A DNA stretch of 64,000 bases, taken from Streptomyces sp. TRM70350 (GTDB lineage Bacteria > Actinomycetota > Actinomycetes > Streptomycetales > Streptomycetaceae). Of this stretch, positions 1 through 9,025 are shown piece after piece. The notes below the pieces were generated by a model. The model worked only from the letters and a program-made list of their open reading frames with translations, was not told the origin of the DNA and did no database searches. The DNA is taken from the NCBI RefSeq assembly GCF_019219825.1, contig NZ_JAHUXH010000001.1, forward strand, positions 620,001-684,000, given 5' to 3'. How positions within the stretch are numbered: position 1 is the first letter of the stretch; every line of letters starts with the position of its first letter. Position numbers and translations under genes: made by a program.

Positions 1-181
<181 letters not shown>

Positions 182-211
182 TCACCGCTCGTGACCGGGT
201 ACTCGGAGCAC

Positions 212-568
212 ATGAATCTCATCGCTCAGGAAGTAGCTGCAGCCGGTTCTGCCGCCGGATTCGTCGTGGTCCTCGTCGGTGGCGTCGTCGTCACCGCGGT
301 GCTGATCTGGGCCGTCCTGCTCGGCATCAAGGTGCTCAAGCGCGAGCCCCGACGCCCCCGGCCCGACGAGCAGCCCAGGCTGCCGGCCTCCGGCGCGGTC
401 CGGGAGACGCGGGAGCAGCGCGAACCCCACGAGGTGGCCGGGGACGAACGGCTCACCCCGCACGATCTGAGGCCCTCCGGCGGGACGCGCGGCGGCGACC
501 AGCGCCGGCCGCGCTGGAACCGCGGGTCCGGCGGTTCGTTCGGCAGCGGCGGACCGGGCGGCGCCTGA
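212..568 (+). CDS. DUF6479 family single-pass membrane protein
   Basis: 118 residues: a short N-terminal segment, one hydrophobic helix at about 15-38, then a charged proline-, arginine- and glutamate-rich tail. The tail pattern (REP..PRPDEQP..PASG.VRE.RE.REP.E, then RLTPHDL) is that of the small Streptomyces DUF6479 proteins, whose function is unknown. The ATG at 212 is chosen because it directly precedes the membrane segment; reading further upstream would enter the antisense ctaD fragment. A small membrane-anchored protein with a cytosolic tail is likely. Confidence 0.75.
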   Translation: MNLIAQEVAAAGSAAGFVVVLVGGVVVTAVLIWAVLLGIKVLKREPRRPRPDEQPRLPASGAVRETREQREPHEVAGDERLTPHDLRPSGGTRGGDQRRPRWNRGSGGSFGSGGPGGA

Positions 569-659
569 CCGGCAGGGCGTTTACCAGCAGCGGAGACGGG
601 GACCCGGTCACCAGTTCCAAACGCCCGTACGAGGGGACGCAGAAGGAAGAGGTTGCGTC

Positions 660-839
660 GTGACCACGTCCACCAGTGACAAACCCGTCGTCCGCCGTCC
701 GGAGACCGGCTGGTCGAAAGCGCGCCGACTGCGCGTGAAGAGCGAACTGTGCACCTGGCTCCCGGCCGTGGAGAGCCCGGACGGGCCGCGGACCTCGCAC
801 ACGGCGCCGGAGTGGAACATCGTGCGGGGTGAGGACTGA
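660..839 (+). CDS. small hypothetical protein (59 aa)
   Basis: A GTG-initiated frame of 59 codons follows a good ribosome binding site (GAAGGAAGAGG, about 7 bases upstream). The product is basic in its first half (RRPETGWSKARRLRVKSE) and has one Cys-Trp pair near residue 35. I do not recognise a family. The third-position G/C preference and the strong Shine-Dalgarno sequence support it; the short length keeps confidence moderate. Confidence 0.5.
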   Translation: MTTSTSDKPVVRRPETGWSKARRLRVKSELCTWLPAVESPDGPRTSHTAPEWNIVRGED

Positions 840-957
840 GGCACACGCGTGGCCCGGCCTTCACACGGCCGGCGACGGCTCGCCGCGCGTCGCCGGATGC
901 TGACCCTGACAGGCTGTCGACGCGCCCCACGGACGGCCGCGGTCCTACGCTGAAGCC

Positions 958-1506
958 GTGCGCCTGCTCCTGATGTCCGACACCCATCTGCCCAAACGGG
1001 CCAAGGCGCTGCCGGACCCGCTGCTCGCCGAACTCCCGCACGCCGACGTCGTGTTCCACGCCGGTGACTGGGTCGACGCGGCCACCCTCGACCTGCTGGA
1101 GAGCCGCTGCCGCCGGCTGATCGGCGTGTACGGCAACAACGACGGCCCCGACCTGCGCGCCCGGCTCCCCGAGGTGGCCCACGCCGAACTCGGCGGCCTG
1201 CGCTTCGGCGTCGTCCACGAAACGGGCCCCGCCCAGGGCCGCGAGGCCCGCTGCGCCGCCCGCTTTCCCGACCTGGACGTCCTGGTCTTCGGCCACAGCC
1301 ACATCCCCTGGGACACCACGGCCCCCACCGGCCTGCGCCTGCTCAACCCCGGTTCCCCAACCGACCGCCGCCGCCAGTCTCACTGCACCTACATGACCGC
1401 CACCGTCACCGACGGCCGCCTCACGGACGTGACCCTGCACCGGCTGCCGCCGCGCTCATTCGGTGGACGCACCGGCGTGCGCGGCGGTCCCATGTCGGGG
1501 TGTTGA
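958..1506 (+). CDS. YfcE/MJ0936-type metallophosphoesterase
   Basis: 182 residues of the calcineurin-like phosphoesterase superfamily (phosphodiesterases using two metal ions). Metal-binding motifs appear in order: SDTHL at 7-11, HAGDWVD at about 35-41, YGNNDG at about 60-65, a His in GVVHE and the late GHSHIPW motif. NPGSPTDRRR near the end is typical of the YfcE branch. The start is GTG at 958. The end overlaps the next gene's start by a few bases, suggesting co-transcription with the phosphotransferase-like gene. The substrate cannot be told from sequence. Confidence 0.88.
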   Translation: MRLLLMSDTHLPKRAKALPDPLLAELPHADVVFHAGDWVDAATLDLLESRCRRLIGVYGNNDGPDLRARLPEVAHAELGGLRFGVVHETGPAQGREARCAARFPDLDVLVFGHSHIPWDTTAPTGLRLLNPGSPTDRRRQSHCTYMTATVTDGRLTDVTLHRLPPRSFGGRTGVRGGPMSGC

Positions 1507-2599
1507 TCGATGCCGCCCTCGTACGCCGCCTGCTCACCGCCCAGTTCCCGCAGTGGGCCGACTTCCCGATCACCCCGGTTCCGATCTCCGGCCTGGACAA
1601 CGCCACCTTCCGGCTCGGCGGCGAACTGTCCGTCCGGCTGCCGCGCTACGCGTACTGGGAGGGCCAGGTGGAGCGGAGCACCGCTGGCTGCCGCGGCTGG
1701 CCCCGCATCTCCCGCTGCCCGTCTCCGAACCGCTCGCGCAGGGCGAGCCGGGCGAGGGCTACCCGTACCGGTGGTCCGTCTACCGCTGGCTGGACGGCGA
1801 GCGAGCATCCCCCCAGGCGCTGGCCGACCCCGTGCGGGCGGCCCGTGACCTCGCCGGGTTCATCACCGCGCTGCAGAACATCGACCCGGCGGGCGGGCCC
1901 GGCCCGCAGCAGAGCAACGCCTTCCGTGGCGTGCCACTGGGCGACGAGCGCGACTCCATCGCCGCCGAGGCCAGGGTGCGGCCCAGGATCGAGGCGCTCA
2001 GGGCAGCCGGACTCGTCGACGCCGACGCGGTGACCGAGGTGTGGGAGGCGGCCCTCGCGGCGCCCGCGTGGCACCAGCCGCCGGTGTGGATCCACGGCGA
2101 CCTCGCGACCGGCAACCTGCTGGCCCGGGACGGCCACCTGAGCGCCGTCATCGACTTCGGCACCCTGGCCGTGGCCGACCCGGCGGTCGACCTGCTGCCC
2201 GCCTGGCTGTTCCTGCCCGCGTCCGCCCGCGAGACGTTCCGGGAGGCCGTCGGCGCGGACGACGCGACCTGGGCACGCGGCCGGGGCTGGGCCCTGGCGG
2301 GGTCGCTCCCGGTCCCTGACGACCCCTGCTTCCGTGATCACCCGGACCGGACCGCGGCGGCACTGGACCAGCTGGAGCAACTCATCGCCGACCACCGGCA
2401 GGAGAACGCCCGAGAGACCCCGCCCGCTGTCACTGCGACGGATGGATCGCCCCGCCGGTCACCGTCAGCGGCGCCCCGGTTCCGCCCCACCGCAGCGCGA
2501 CGATCTCCGCGGCGACGGACACGGCCACCTCCTCCGGCGTACGGGCGCCCAGGTCGAGCCCGATCGGGGAGCGCAGCCGGGACAGCTCGCCGGAGGTGA
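1500..2599 (+). pseudogene. aminoglycoside phosphotransferase-like kinase, frameshifted
   Basis: Two frames together encode an APH-type kinase. The first (from 1500) gives the N-lobe start, LLTAQFPQWADFPITPV..DNATFRLG..VRLPR; the second resumes at about 1675 with EHRWLPRLAPHLPLPVSEPL and carries the catalytic WIHGDLATGNLL loop and the metal-binding VIDFG motif. One missing G in the run around 1672-1677 (VEREHRWL expected) explains the switch. The normal end would be near 2400-2430; instead the frame runs on to 2599, antisense to the end of xdhC, so the native stop may also be lost. The family phosphorylates antibiotics or small alcohols. It is either a pseudogene or a one-base sequencing error. 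Confidence 0.75.
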
Positions 2600-3530
2600 G
2601 CCCGGCGTCGGTGAGGCGCTTCGCGCGGTCGTCGTGGGTACGGCGGCCGCCCATCGCCCCGATGTAGGCCGCGGGGCGGCGCAGCGCCTCCTGAAGCAGC
2701 GGTACGTCGAACTTCGGATCGTGCGTGAGTACGCAGATCACCGTGCGCTCGTCGGTGTCGGTGCCGCGCAGATAGCGGTGCGGCCAGTCGACGACCACCT
2801 CCACGCCGGGCGGGAAACGCTTCGGCGTGGCGAAGACCGGGCGGGCGTCGCAGACGGTGACCCGGTAGCCGAGGAAGTCGCCGACGCGGGCCACCGCCGC
2901 CGCGTAGTCGATCGCGCCGAACACCAGCATCCGCGGCGGCGGTGCGAAGGAATGCAGGAAGACCGAGACCTCGTCCTCGCGCCGCTCCCCGTGCGGCCCG
3001 TAGTGCCGTACACCGGTGGCGCCGAGGGCGAGTTCGCCGCGCGCGTCGGCGGTGACCGCCACGTCCAGGCCGCTCGTGCCCAGCGTGCCCGCCACTCGAT
3101 CGGGCCAGACGGCGAGCGTGGCCCCGCGCGGCGCCGGTCCGTCGGTCACCGTCGCCACGGTCACCGGGCGGCCCTCCAGGACGGACTGTGCGACCGCCCC
3201 GAACGCGGGATCCCGCTCGGGCGTGACCGGCCGGACCAGCACGGTGATCTCCCCGCCGCATGTCAGCCCCACCGCGAACGCGTCGTCGTCGCTGTACCCG
3301 AACGTCTCCAGCCGCGCCTCGCCGCTCGCCACGACCTCCTGGGCCAGCTCGAACACCGCCGCCTCGACACAGCCGCCCGACACACTGCCGACCACCTCGT
3401 CGTCCGGCCCCACCGCCATCGCCGCCCCCGGGTCGCGCGGCGCGCTGCGGCTCACCTCCACGACCGTGGCCAGGCCGAACGGGGTCGAGGCCGCGTACCA
3501 GCGGCGCAGCGCCGGAAGAATCTCACGCAT
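2430..3530 (-). CDS. xdhC: XdhC/CoxI family protein (molybdoenzyme maturation)
   Basis: 366 residues with an N-terminal XdhC/CoxI domain (GSVSGGCVE at about 48-56, LTCGGEI at about 109-115) and a C-terminal Rossmann domain (LVFGAIDYAAAVARVG at about 202, then IGAMGGRRTH and LRSPIGLDLGA). Such proteins bind the molybdenum cofactor and help insert its sulfido ligand into xanthine dehydrogenase-type enzymes. No xdhA or xdhB lies nearby, so the partner must be encoded elsewhere. Its 3' end is overlapped by the run-on phosphotransferase frame from the opposite strand. Confidence 0.88.
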   Translation of the reverse strand: MREILPALRRWYAASTPFGLATVVEVSRSAPRDPGAAMAVGPDDEVVGSVSGGCVEAAVFELAQEVVASGEARLETFGYSDDDAFAVGLTCGGEITVLVRPVTPERDPAFGAVAQSVLEGRPVTVATVTDGPAPRGATLAVWPDRVAGTLGTSGLDVAVTADARGELALGATGVRHYGPHGERREDEVSVFLHSFAPPPRMLVFGAIDYAAAVARVGDFLGYRVTVCDARPVFATPKRFPPGVEVVVDWPHRYLRGTDTDERTVICVLTHDPKFDVPLLQEALRRPAAYIGAMGGRRTHDDRAKRLTDAGLTSGELSRLRSPIGLDLGARTPEEVAVSVAAEIVALRWGGTGAPLTVTGGAIHPSQ

Positions 3531-3604
3531 GCTCCGACCCTCGCATGGTTGAGCGTTAATCCATTGTCGCGCCGCCCGTCCTTCTGCTGCACTGCACCCG
3601 ACCA

Positions 3605-3644
3605 GTCGTCACGTCGTCACGTCGTCACGTCGTCACGTCGTCAC
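3605..3644 (+). repeat. five perfect tandem copies of GTCGTCAC
   Basis: The 8-bp unit GTCGTCAC is repeated five times without error directly upstream of the leader ORF and otr(A)-like gene. An 8-bp unit does not preserve a reading frame, so a coding role is unlikely. It lies where a promoter or 5' untranslated region would be expected. Copy number could vary by slippage. Confidence 0.9.
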
Positions 3645-3663
3645 AGAGCAAGGAGCCGATTCG

Positions 3664-3774
3664 ATGCGCGCAGCGTTCATGTCCCCCGCCGTCGCACTGA
3701 CCCACACCACAAAGGACATGACGCTTCGTGCACTTGCTCAACCTGGGGATTCTCGCGCACATCGACGCTGGTAA
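3664..3774 (+). CDS. possible leader peptide of the otr(A)-like gene (36 aa)
   Basis: An ATG at 3664 lies 8 bases after a strong AAGGAG and opens a 36-codon frame ending TAA at 3772-3774. Its last 47 bases overlap the start of the ribosomal protection gene (3728) in another frame. Ribosomes leaving this ORF would terminate inside the resistance gene, an arrangement compatible with translational coupling or antibiotic-sensing attenuation, as is known for tet(M). The peptide has no recognised motif; translation is inferred only from position and the ribosome binding site. Confidence 0.4.
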   Translation: MRAAFMSPAVALTHTTKDMTLRALAQPGDSRAHRRW

Positions 3775-5701
3775 GACCAGCCTGACCGAACGGCTGCTGC
3801 ACACCGCCGGGGTGATCGACGAGATCGGCAGCGTCGACGCCGGCAGCACCCGGACCGACACCCTCGCGCTGGAGCGGCAGCGCGGCATCACCATCAAGTC
3901 GGCCGTCGTCTCGTTCCCCGTCGACGGCGTGACCGTCAACCTCATCGACACACCCGGTCACCCGGACTTCATCGCCGAGGTGGAGCGGGTGCTCGGCGTC
4001 CTGGACGGCGCCGTCCTGGTCGTCTCCGCCGTCGAGGGCGTCCAGGCCCGGACCCGCGTCCTGATGCGGACCCTGCGACGACTGCGCATCCCCACCCTCC
4101 TCTTCGTCAACAAGATCGACCGCCGCGGAGCCCGGTACGAGGACGTGCTGCGCTCGGTCTGCGAACGGCTCGGCGCACCCGCCGTCCCCATGGGCACGGC
4201 CACCGCCCTCGGCACCCGCGCCGCCGACTTCGTCCCCGGCCTCGGCCCGACCGCGCTCGACGTCCTCGCCGACCACGACGACGGCCTGCTCGCCGCCTAC
4301 GTCCAGGGCACCGTCTCGGACGACCTGGTGCGCACGTCCCTCGCCGCGCAGACCCGCCGGGCCCTGGTCCATCCCGCGTACTGTGGCTCGGCCATCACGG
4401 GCGCGGGCGTGGACGCCCTGATCGGCGGCATCAGGGACCTCCTGCCCACCGCCGACGGCGACCCCCAGGGCCCGGTCTGCGGGACCGTCTTCAAGGTCGA
4501 GCGGGGCCCGGCGGGGGAGAAGGTTGCCTACGCGCGCATGTTCTCCGGCACGCTGCGCACCCGCGACCGAGTGCCGTACGGCGAGGCGCGCACGGAGGGC
4601 CGGATCACCGCGATCAGCGTCTTCGACCACGGCACGGACGCCCGGCAGGACGCCGTCCCGGCGGGGCGTATCGCCCGGCTGAGGGGCCTCGCCGACATCA
4701 GGATCGGCGACTCCATCGGCGTACCGCGGGGGCCGTACGGGCACTTCTTCGCCCCGCCGACCCTGGAGACGGTCGTCGTGCCGGGCCCCGGGACGGACCG
4801 GCGGGCCCTGCACCTCGCGCTCACCCAGCTCGCCGAGCAGGACCCGCTGATCGCCCTGCGGCACGACGAGGTGCGCCAGGAGACCTCCGTGTCCCTGTAC
4901 GGCGAGGTGCAGAAGGAGGTCGTCCAGGCGACGCTCGCCGACGACTACGGACTGGACGTCACCTTCCGGGAGACCACACCGCTGTGCATCGAGCGGCTGA
5001 CCGGGACCGGGGCGGCGGTCGAGTTCAACAAGAAGGACGCCAACCCGTTCCTCGCCACGGTCGGGCTGCGCGTCGCCCCGGCGCCGCCCGGTGCGGGCGT
5101 CGACTTCCGGCTGGAGGTGGAGCTCGGCTCCATGCCGTACGCCTTCTTCAAGGCCGTCGAGGACACCGTCCGGGAGACCCTCGGGCAGGGCCTGCACGGC
5201 TGGCGGATCCCCGACTGCACGGTCACCATGACCCACTCCGGCTACTCGCCCCGCCAGAGCCACGCCCACCAGGGCTTCGACAAGAGCATGTCCAGCACCG
5301 GCCACGACTTCCGCGGCCTCACCCCGCTGGTGCTGATCGACGCCTTGCGGCGCGCGGGCACCCGGGTGCACGAACCGATGCACCGCTTCCGCATCGAGGC
5401 CCCGGCCGACACCCTCGGCGCCCTGCTGCCGACGCTGGCCGCGCTGCGGGCCGTACCGCAGACGACCGGCACCCTCGGCGCCGCCTGCGTCCTGGAGGGC
5501 TCGGTGCCCGCGGCCCGGGTGCACGCCCTGGAGCAGCAGTTGCCGGGCCTGACCCGGGGCGAGGGCGAGCTGGACAGCGCCTTCGACCACTACGCGCCCG
5601 TCACCTCCGGCACCCCGGTGCCCGAGCGGCCGCGCACCGACCACAACCCGCTGAACCGGAAGGAGTATCTGCTGAACGTGACGCGCCGCCTGGGCCCGTG
5701 A
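3728..5701 (+). CDS. otrA: Otr(A)-like tetracycline resistance ribosomal protection protein
   Basis: 657 residues, the size of Otr(A)/Tet(M)-class GTPases, which are EF-G paralogues that dislodge tetracycline from the ribosome. The GTPase motifs are clear: AHIDAGKTSLTERLL (P-loop, about 10-24), RGITIKSA (switch I), DTPGHPDF (G3), NKIDRRG (G4). The later domains contain GEVQKEV and the domain IV region; the C-terminus ends NPLNRKEYLL as in Otr(A). The start is GTG at 3728 with an AAAGGA about 11 bases upstream; the N-terminus HLLNLGILAH aligns directly with family members. The substrate is inferred from family; self-resistance or intrinsic resistance are both possible, and no tetracycline biosynthesis genes are present. 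Confidence 0.9.
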   Translation: MHLLNLGILAHIDAGKTSLTERLLHTAGVIDEIGSVDAGSTRTDTLALERQRGITIKSAVVSFPVDGVTVNLIDTPGHPDFIAEVERVLGVLDGAVLVVSAVEGVQARTRVLMRTLRRLRIPTLLFVNKIDRRGARYEDVLRSVCERLGAPAVPMGTATALGTRAADFVPGLGPTALDVLADHDDGLLAAYVQGTVSDDLVRTSLAAQTRRALVHPAYCGSAITGAGVDALIGGIRDLLPTADGDPQGPVCGTVFKVERGPAGEKVAYARMFSGTLRTRDRVPYGEARTEGRITAISVFDHGTDARQDAVPAGRIARLRGLADIRIGDSIGVPRGPYGHFFAPPTLETVVVPGPGTDRRALHLALTQLAEQDPLIALRHDEVRQETSVSLYGEVQKEVVQATLADDYGLDVTFRETTPLCIERLTGTGAAVEFNKKDANPFLATVGLRVAPAPPGAGVDFRLEVELGSMPYAFFKAVEDTVRETLGQGLHGWRIPDCTVTMTHSGYSPRQSHAHQGFDKSMSSTGHDFRGLTPLVLIDALRRAGTRVHEPMHRFRIEAPADTLGALLPTLAALRAVPQTTGTLGAACVLEGSVPAARVHALEQQLPGLTRGEGELDSAFDHYAPVTSGTPVPERPRTDHNPLNRKEYLLNVTRRLGP

Positions 5702-5774
5702 GGTGGCCGAGAACGAACTTACTCCCGAGTCAGAAGTGTTGACGATGTCCGGAATTGGGCGGACTGTAGTGGAC

Positions 5775-7634
5775 ATGCCGAATAAGCGTGCGCGTTTGCT
5801 CGTTGTTCTGGTTGTCCTCTGTGGATTCCTGTCGGTCGCGGGCACCCGTCCCGCCCCCGCCGACTCCCTCCCCGACTCCCTCTGGTTCGACGGCTCCCCG
5901 CTCACCGTGCAGGGCGGCCGCTTCACCGACGCCTCCGGCCGCGAGGTGGTCCTGCGCGGCTACAACGTCTCCGGCGAGACCAAGCTCGCCGAGAACAACG
6001 GCCTGCCCTTCGCCTCGGTCGCCGACGCCCGCAAGTCGGCGACCGCGCTGCGCGCCCTCGGCGGCGGCAACACCGTCCGCTTCCTGCTCTCCTGGGCCTA
6101 CGCCGAGCCGGTACGCGGCCAGGTCGACACGGCGTACCTGGCCGCCGCCACCGACCAGATGCGCGCGTTCCTCGACGCCGGCATCCGCGTCTACCCCGAC
6201 TTCCACCAGGACCTCTACTCCCGGTACCTCTTCGACCCCGACAGCTGGTACACCGGCGACGGCGCCCCGAAGTGGGCCGTCGACCTGGGGAACTACCCCG
6301 ACGAGTTCTGCGGGATCTGCCTCTTCTGGGGCCAGAACATCACCCAGAACGAGGCCGTCAAGCAGGCGACGTACGACTTCTGGCACAACGCGTACGGCCT
6401 CCAGGACGCCTTCCTCGCCACCGCCGAGAAGACCATGGCGTACGTCAGGCAGCACCTGTCCGCCGAGGACTTCGCCGGTGTCGTCGGCTTCGACCCCTAC
6501 AACGAGCCGCACGCCGGCGTGTACGACTCCGGGCAGACCAGCCGCGCCTGGGAGCGGGACGTGCTGTGGCCGTTCTACGAGCGGTTCCGCGCCCGGATGG
6601 ACGCGGCGGGCTGGCGGTCCAAGCCCGCCTTCGTCGAACCGAACCTCTTCTGGAACGCCAACCTGGGCTTCCAGAAGGAGGAGGGCGGCCTGCTCGACGC
6701 GGGCACGCTCGGGCCGCGCTATGTCTTCAACACCCACTTCTACGACCAGAAGGCCATCTCCGGCGTCTTCATGTGGGGCAAGGCGCAGGACGGCCAGTAC
6801 GCCGGGGACTTCGGCACCGTCCGGGACCGGGCGGCGGCGACGGGGACGCCCGCCATCGTCAGCGAGTTCGGCCATCCACTGTCGGGCAACGTCTCCGACA
6901 AGGCGCCGACCGTCCTCAAGGCGATGTACCAGGCCCTCGACTCCCGCCTGCCCGGTGCGCGTTGGTGGTCGGACCCGACGGCGTCCGGACCCGTGCTGTC
7001 CGGCACGCAGTGGCAGTGGGACATCTACAACGGCCGCCACCACGAGTTGATGAACGGCAACCCCGGCAAGGTGCTCACCGAGGGCGACGCCTGGAACGAC
7101 GAGGACCTGTCCGCGGTCCACCTCGACGACTCCGGTGCGGTGACCCTGCGTCAGGACGCCCGGCTGCTGGACCGCGTCTACCCGAGCGCCACCTCCGGCA
7201 CGACGGTCGCCTTCACCTACGAGGACCGCTCCCGGGACGGCTCGACCACCCTGACCTGGAACCCGGTGCCGAGCTCACTGCCGAACGTGGGACGACTGGT
7301 GGGGCCGGGCCAGTACGCGCTGCTGCTGTGGCGCTCGAACGGCGGCTCCGCGCCGACCGAACTGCACCTCCCGGCGTCCTTCCCCACCTCGGCCACCACG
7401 GTGGTGTCGGACCTCGGCACGGCGTACGCGCCACCGGCGTACACCGGCACGACCCCGATCGGCGTGGCCGCCGAGCCGGGCGGCGCGGGCAGCCGCCGCC
7501 TGCTGCTCACCGCGCCGGACTCGGGGGTCCTGCACTACGCGCTGGTGACCAACGGGGCGACGGCTCCCTCCGCCGAGCTGCTGAGCGCGGCCCGCACGGA
7601 GCTCACGGCGTGGGCCGCGCAGGCCATCAACTAG
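5775..7634 (+). CDS. secreted GH5 glycoside hydrolase, endoglycoceramidase-like
   Basis: 619 residues with a signal peptide (KRAR, hydrophobic core, cleavage near residue 30). The catalytic domain is a GH5-type (beta/alpha)8 barrel: the acid/base lies in DPYNEPHAG (Glu244) and the nucleophile in VSEFGHP (Glu364). The N-terminal VLRGYNVSG and the W..D.YNGRHHELM segment before a C-terminal beta-sandwich resemble endoglycoceramidase-related enzymes. The ATG at 5775 is preferred over the GTG at 5703 because it places the signal peptide at the N-terminus. It converges with the next gene (4-base gap). Glycolipid substrate is inferred from similarity; another beta-glycoside is possible. Confidence 0.8.
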   Translation: MPNKRARLLVVLVVLCGFLSVAGTRPAPADSLPDSLWFDGSPLTVQGGRFTDASGREVVLRGYNVSGETKLAENNGLPFASVADARKSATALRALGGGNTVRFLLSWAYAEPVRGQVDTAYLAAATDQMRAFLDAGIRVYPDFHQDLYSRYLFDPDSWYTGDGAPKWAVDLGNYPDEFCGICLFWGQNITQNEAVKQATYDFWHNAYGLQDAFLATAEKTMAYVRQHLSAEDFAGVVGFDPYNEPHAGVYDSGQTSRAWERDVLWPFYERFRARMDAAGWRSKPAFVEPNLFWNANLGFQKEEGGLLDAGTLGPRYVFNTHFYDQKAISGVFMWGKAQDGQYAGDFGTVRDRAAATGTPAIVSEFGHPLSGNVSDKAPTVLKAMYQALDSRLPGARWWSDPTASGPVLSGTQWQWDIYNGRHHELMNGNPGKVLTEGDAWNDEDLSAVHLDDSGAVTLRQDARLLDRVYPSATSGTTVAFTYEDRSRDGSTTLTWNPVPSSLPNVGRLVGPGQYALLLWRSNGGSAPTELHLPASFPTSATTVVSDLGTAYAPPAYTGTTPIGVAAEPGGAGSRRLLLTAPDSGVLHYALVTNGATAPSAELLSAARTELTAWAAQAIN

Positions 7635-7637
7635 CCG

Positions 7638-8891
7638 TCAACTGGCCGACGGACCGGTCCAGTCGGCGGGCACCCGGGCCAGCCGCACGCGCTGGGGGTG
7701 GTCGCCGACCGGGACCGACACGAGCTTCCTGCCGGTGGCGAAGTCGATCGCGGTGACCTGGTCGGCGCCGCTCTCGGAGACCACACAGGCCTTGCCGTCG
7801 CCGCTGACGGTCGACCAGTAGGGCTTGGAGGCGGGGACGAGCGGGCCCTGCTGGAGGGTGGCGCGGTCGACGACGACCGCGTAGTCGTCCATGGTGCCCG
7901 CGACGCACAGCTTGGTGCCGTCGGGTTTCATGGTGATGCCGTGATGGCGCGAGTCGTTGACCCAGGTGGTGCGGTCCTCGCTGGTGTCCGGGTTCTCCGG
8001 CAGGGTCTTGGTGCGGGTGATCCGGTCGGCGGCGATGTCGTACTCGAAGAAGCCGTTGAAGAACGACACCTGGAAGTACAGCTTGCTCTCGTCGGGGCTG
8101 AAGACGGCGGGGCGGACGGCGTCGGAGTAGTCGTCGAGCCCGATCGCGTCCAGCCGCTCGCGCATGTCGATCACCTTGACCTGCCGGAACGTGGTCGCGT
8201 CGACGACGGTGATCCGGCGGTCGCCCTTCGTCCAGTCAAGCCAGGGCGCGTCGAGGGCGGTATTGACGTCGCCGATGGACATGTTCCAGATGTACTTGCC
8301 GTCCTTGCTGAAGACGTTCTCGTGCGGCTTGTCGCCGGTGGTGAACGAGCCGACCTGCTCACCCGTGCCGATGTCCAGGACATGCACGGTGTTCGAGGTC
8401 GAGGCGGAGACGGCGACCCGGGTGCCGTCGGGAGAGACGGCCATGTGGTCGGAGCGGTAACCCGACACCGGGAAGCGCCAGTTGATGTCGCCGGTGGCCA
8501 GGTCGATGGAGACGACGTCGGCGAAGCTCGGGCGGGAGACCACCATCGCCGTGCCGTCCGGGGTGGCGTACATGTCGTCGACGAACTGGTCGTGGCCCTC
8601 GCCGACGCTGTTGCGGATCGCCATGAAGTAGATCCACTTGATCGGGTCGGCGTTGATCTCCGCCATCCGCTCGTCCTTGTCGGGGATGACGTTGATCCGG
8701 CCGATCTTGGCGAAGTCGCCGGTGGACTTGATGACGTCGGCGGTGCCGTCCCAGTTGTTGCCGACGAACAGGACCTCGCGCAGGGCGGCGGAGTCGGGGG
8801 TGTCGGCGAGGGCGGTGGTCGCGGGGGCGGTGAGGGTCAGGGCGAGGGCGGCGGCGATGGCGCAGAGGTGCCTGGGGCTGCTGGCAGGCAT
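7638..8891 (-). CDS. secreted YVTN-type beta-propeller protein
   Basis: 417 residues with a Sec signal peptide (cleavage near ALA, residue 30) followed by repeated blades with the pattern HMAVSPDGTRVAVSAS.SNTVHVLDIGTG, typical of WD40/YVTN seven-bladed propellers. No enzyme motif is visible. ATG 8891 has a GAGGAAAGAG site directly upstream. It is divergent from the TetR gene at 9026; two palindromes lie in the 134-bp gap, so it is the likely target of that repressor. An extracellular binding role is plausible but unproved. Confidence 0.8.
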   Translation of the reverse strand: MPASSPRHLCAIAAALALTLTAPATTALADTPDSAALREVLFVGNNWDGTADVIKSTGDFAKIGRINVIPDKDERMAEINADPIKWIYFMAIRNSVGEGHDQFVDDMYATPDGTAMVVSRPSFADVVSIDLATGDINWRFPVSGYRSDHMAVSPDGTRVAVSASTSNTVHVLDIGTGEQVGSFTTGDKPHENVFSKDGKYIWNMSIGDVNTALDAPWLDWTKGDRRITVVDATTFRQVKVIDMRERLDAIGLDDYSDAVRPAVFSPDESKLYFQVSFFNGFFEYDIAADRITRTKTLPENPDTSEDRTTWVNDSRHHGITMKPDGTKLCVAGTMDDYAVVVDRATLQQGPLVPASKPYWSTVSGDGKACVVSESGADQVTAIDFATGRKLVSVPVGDHPQRVRLARVPADWTGPSAS

Positions 8892-8910
8892 GACGGCTCT
8901 TTCCTCTGGA

Positions 8911-8955
8911 TTCTGAATACGAGGTCGTTCAGAATTTGACTTACTGGAAAGTAAG
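8911..8955. promoter_or_regulatory. paired palindromes between propeller gene and TetR gene
   Basis: Two inverted repeats lie side by side: TTCTGAA with TTCAGAA (8911-8917/8928-8934, 10-bp spacer) and CTTACT-GGAA-AGTAAG (8940-8955, perfect 16-bp palindrome). The second has the size and symmetry of a TetR-family operator. Their position between divergent starts at 8891 and 9026 suits shared control of both genes. Confidence 0.6.
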
Positions 8956-9025
8956 GAGGGGGCGCCCTTCTCCACAAGACTGCGTACACGACAAAATTGG
9001 CCAACGGTTGGGGACAGGAGGGGCG

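Noticed and set aside
226..1440. Long minus-strand open frame over the start of the window
   Set aside because: It is antisense to the DUF6479 and metallophosphoesterase genes, gives an alanine/glycine/valine-rich product with no motif, and is explained by GC-rich codon bias.
3605..3644. Iteron or replication origin
   Set aside because: Copies are only 8 bp, directly adjacent, and no replication protein gene is near; they sit in the 5' region of a resistance gene.
3677..5926. 749-codon minus-strand frame opposite the otr(A)-like gene
   Set aside because: A mirror of strong third-position GC bias; low-complexity product, while the plus strand carries all GTPase motifs.
7698..8939. Plus-strand frame opposite the beta-propeller gene
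   Set aside because: Asp/Val/Gly-rich product without family features; the minus strand has a signal peptide and propeller blades.
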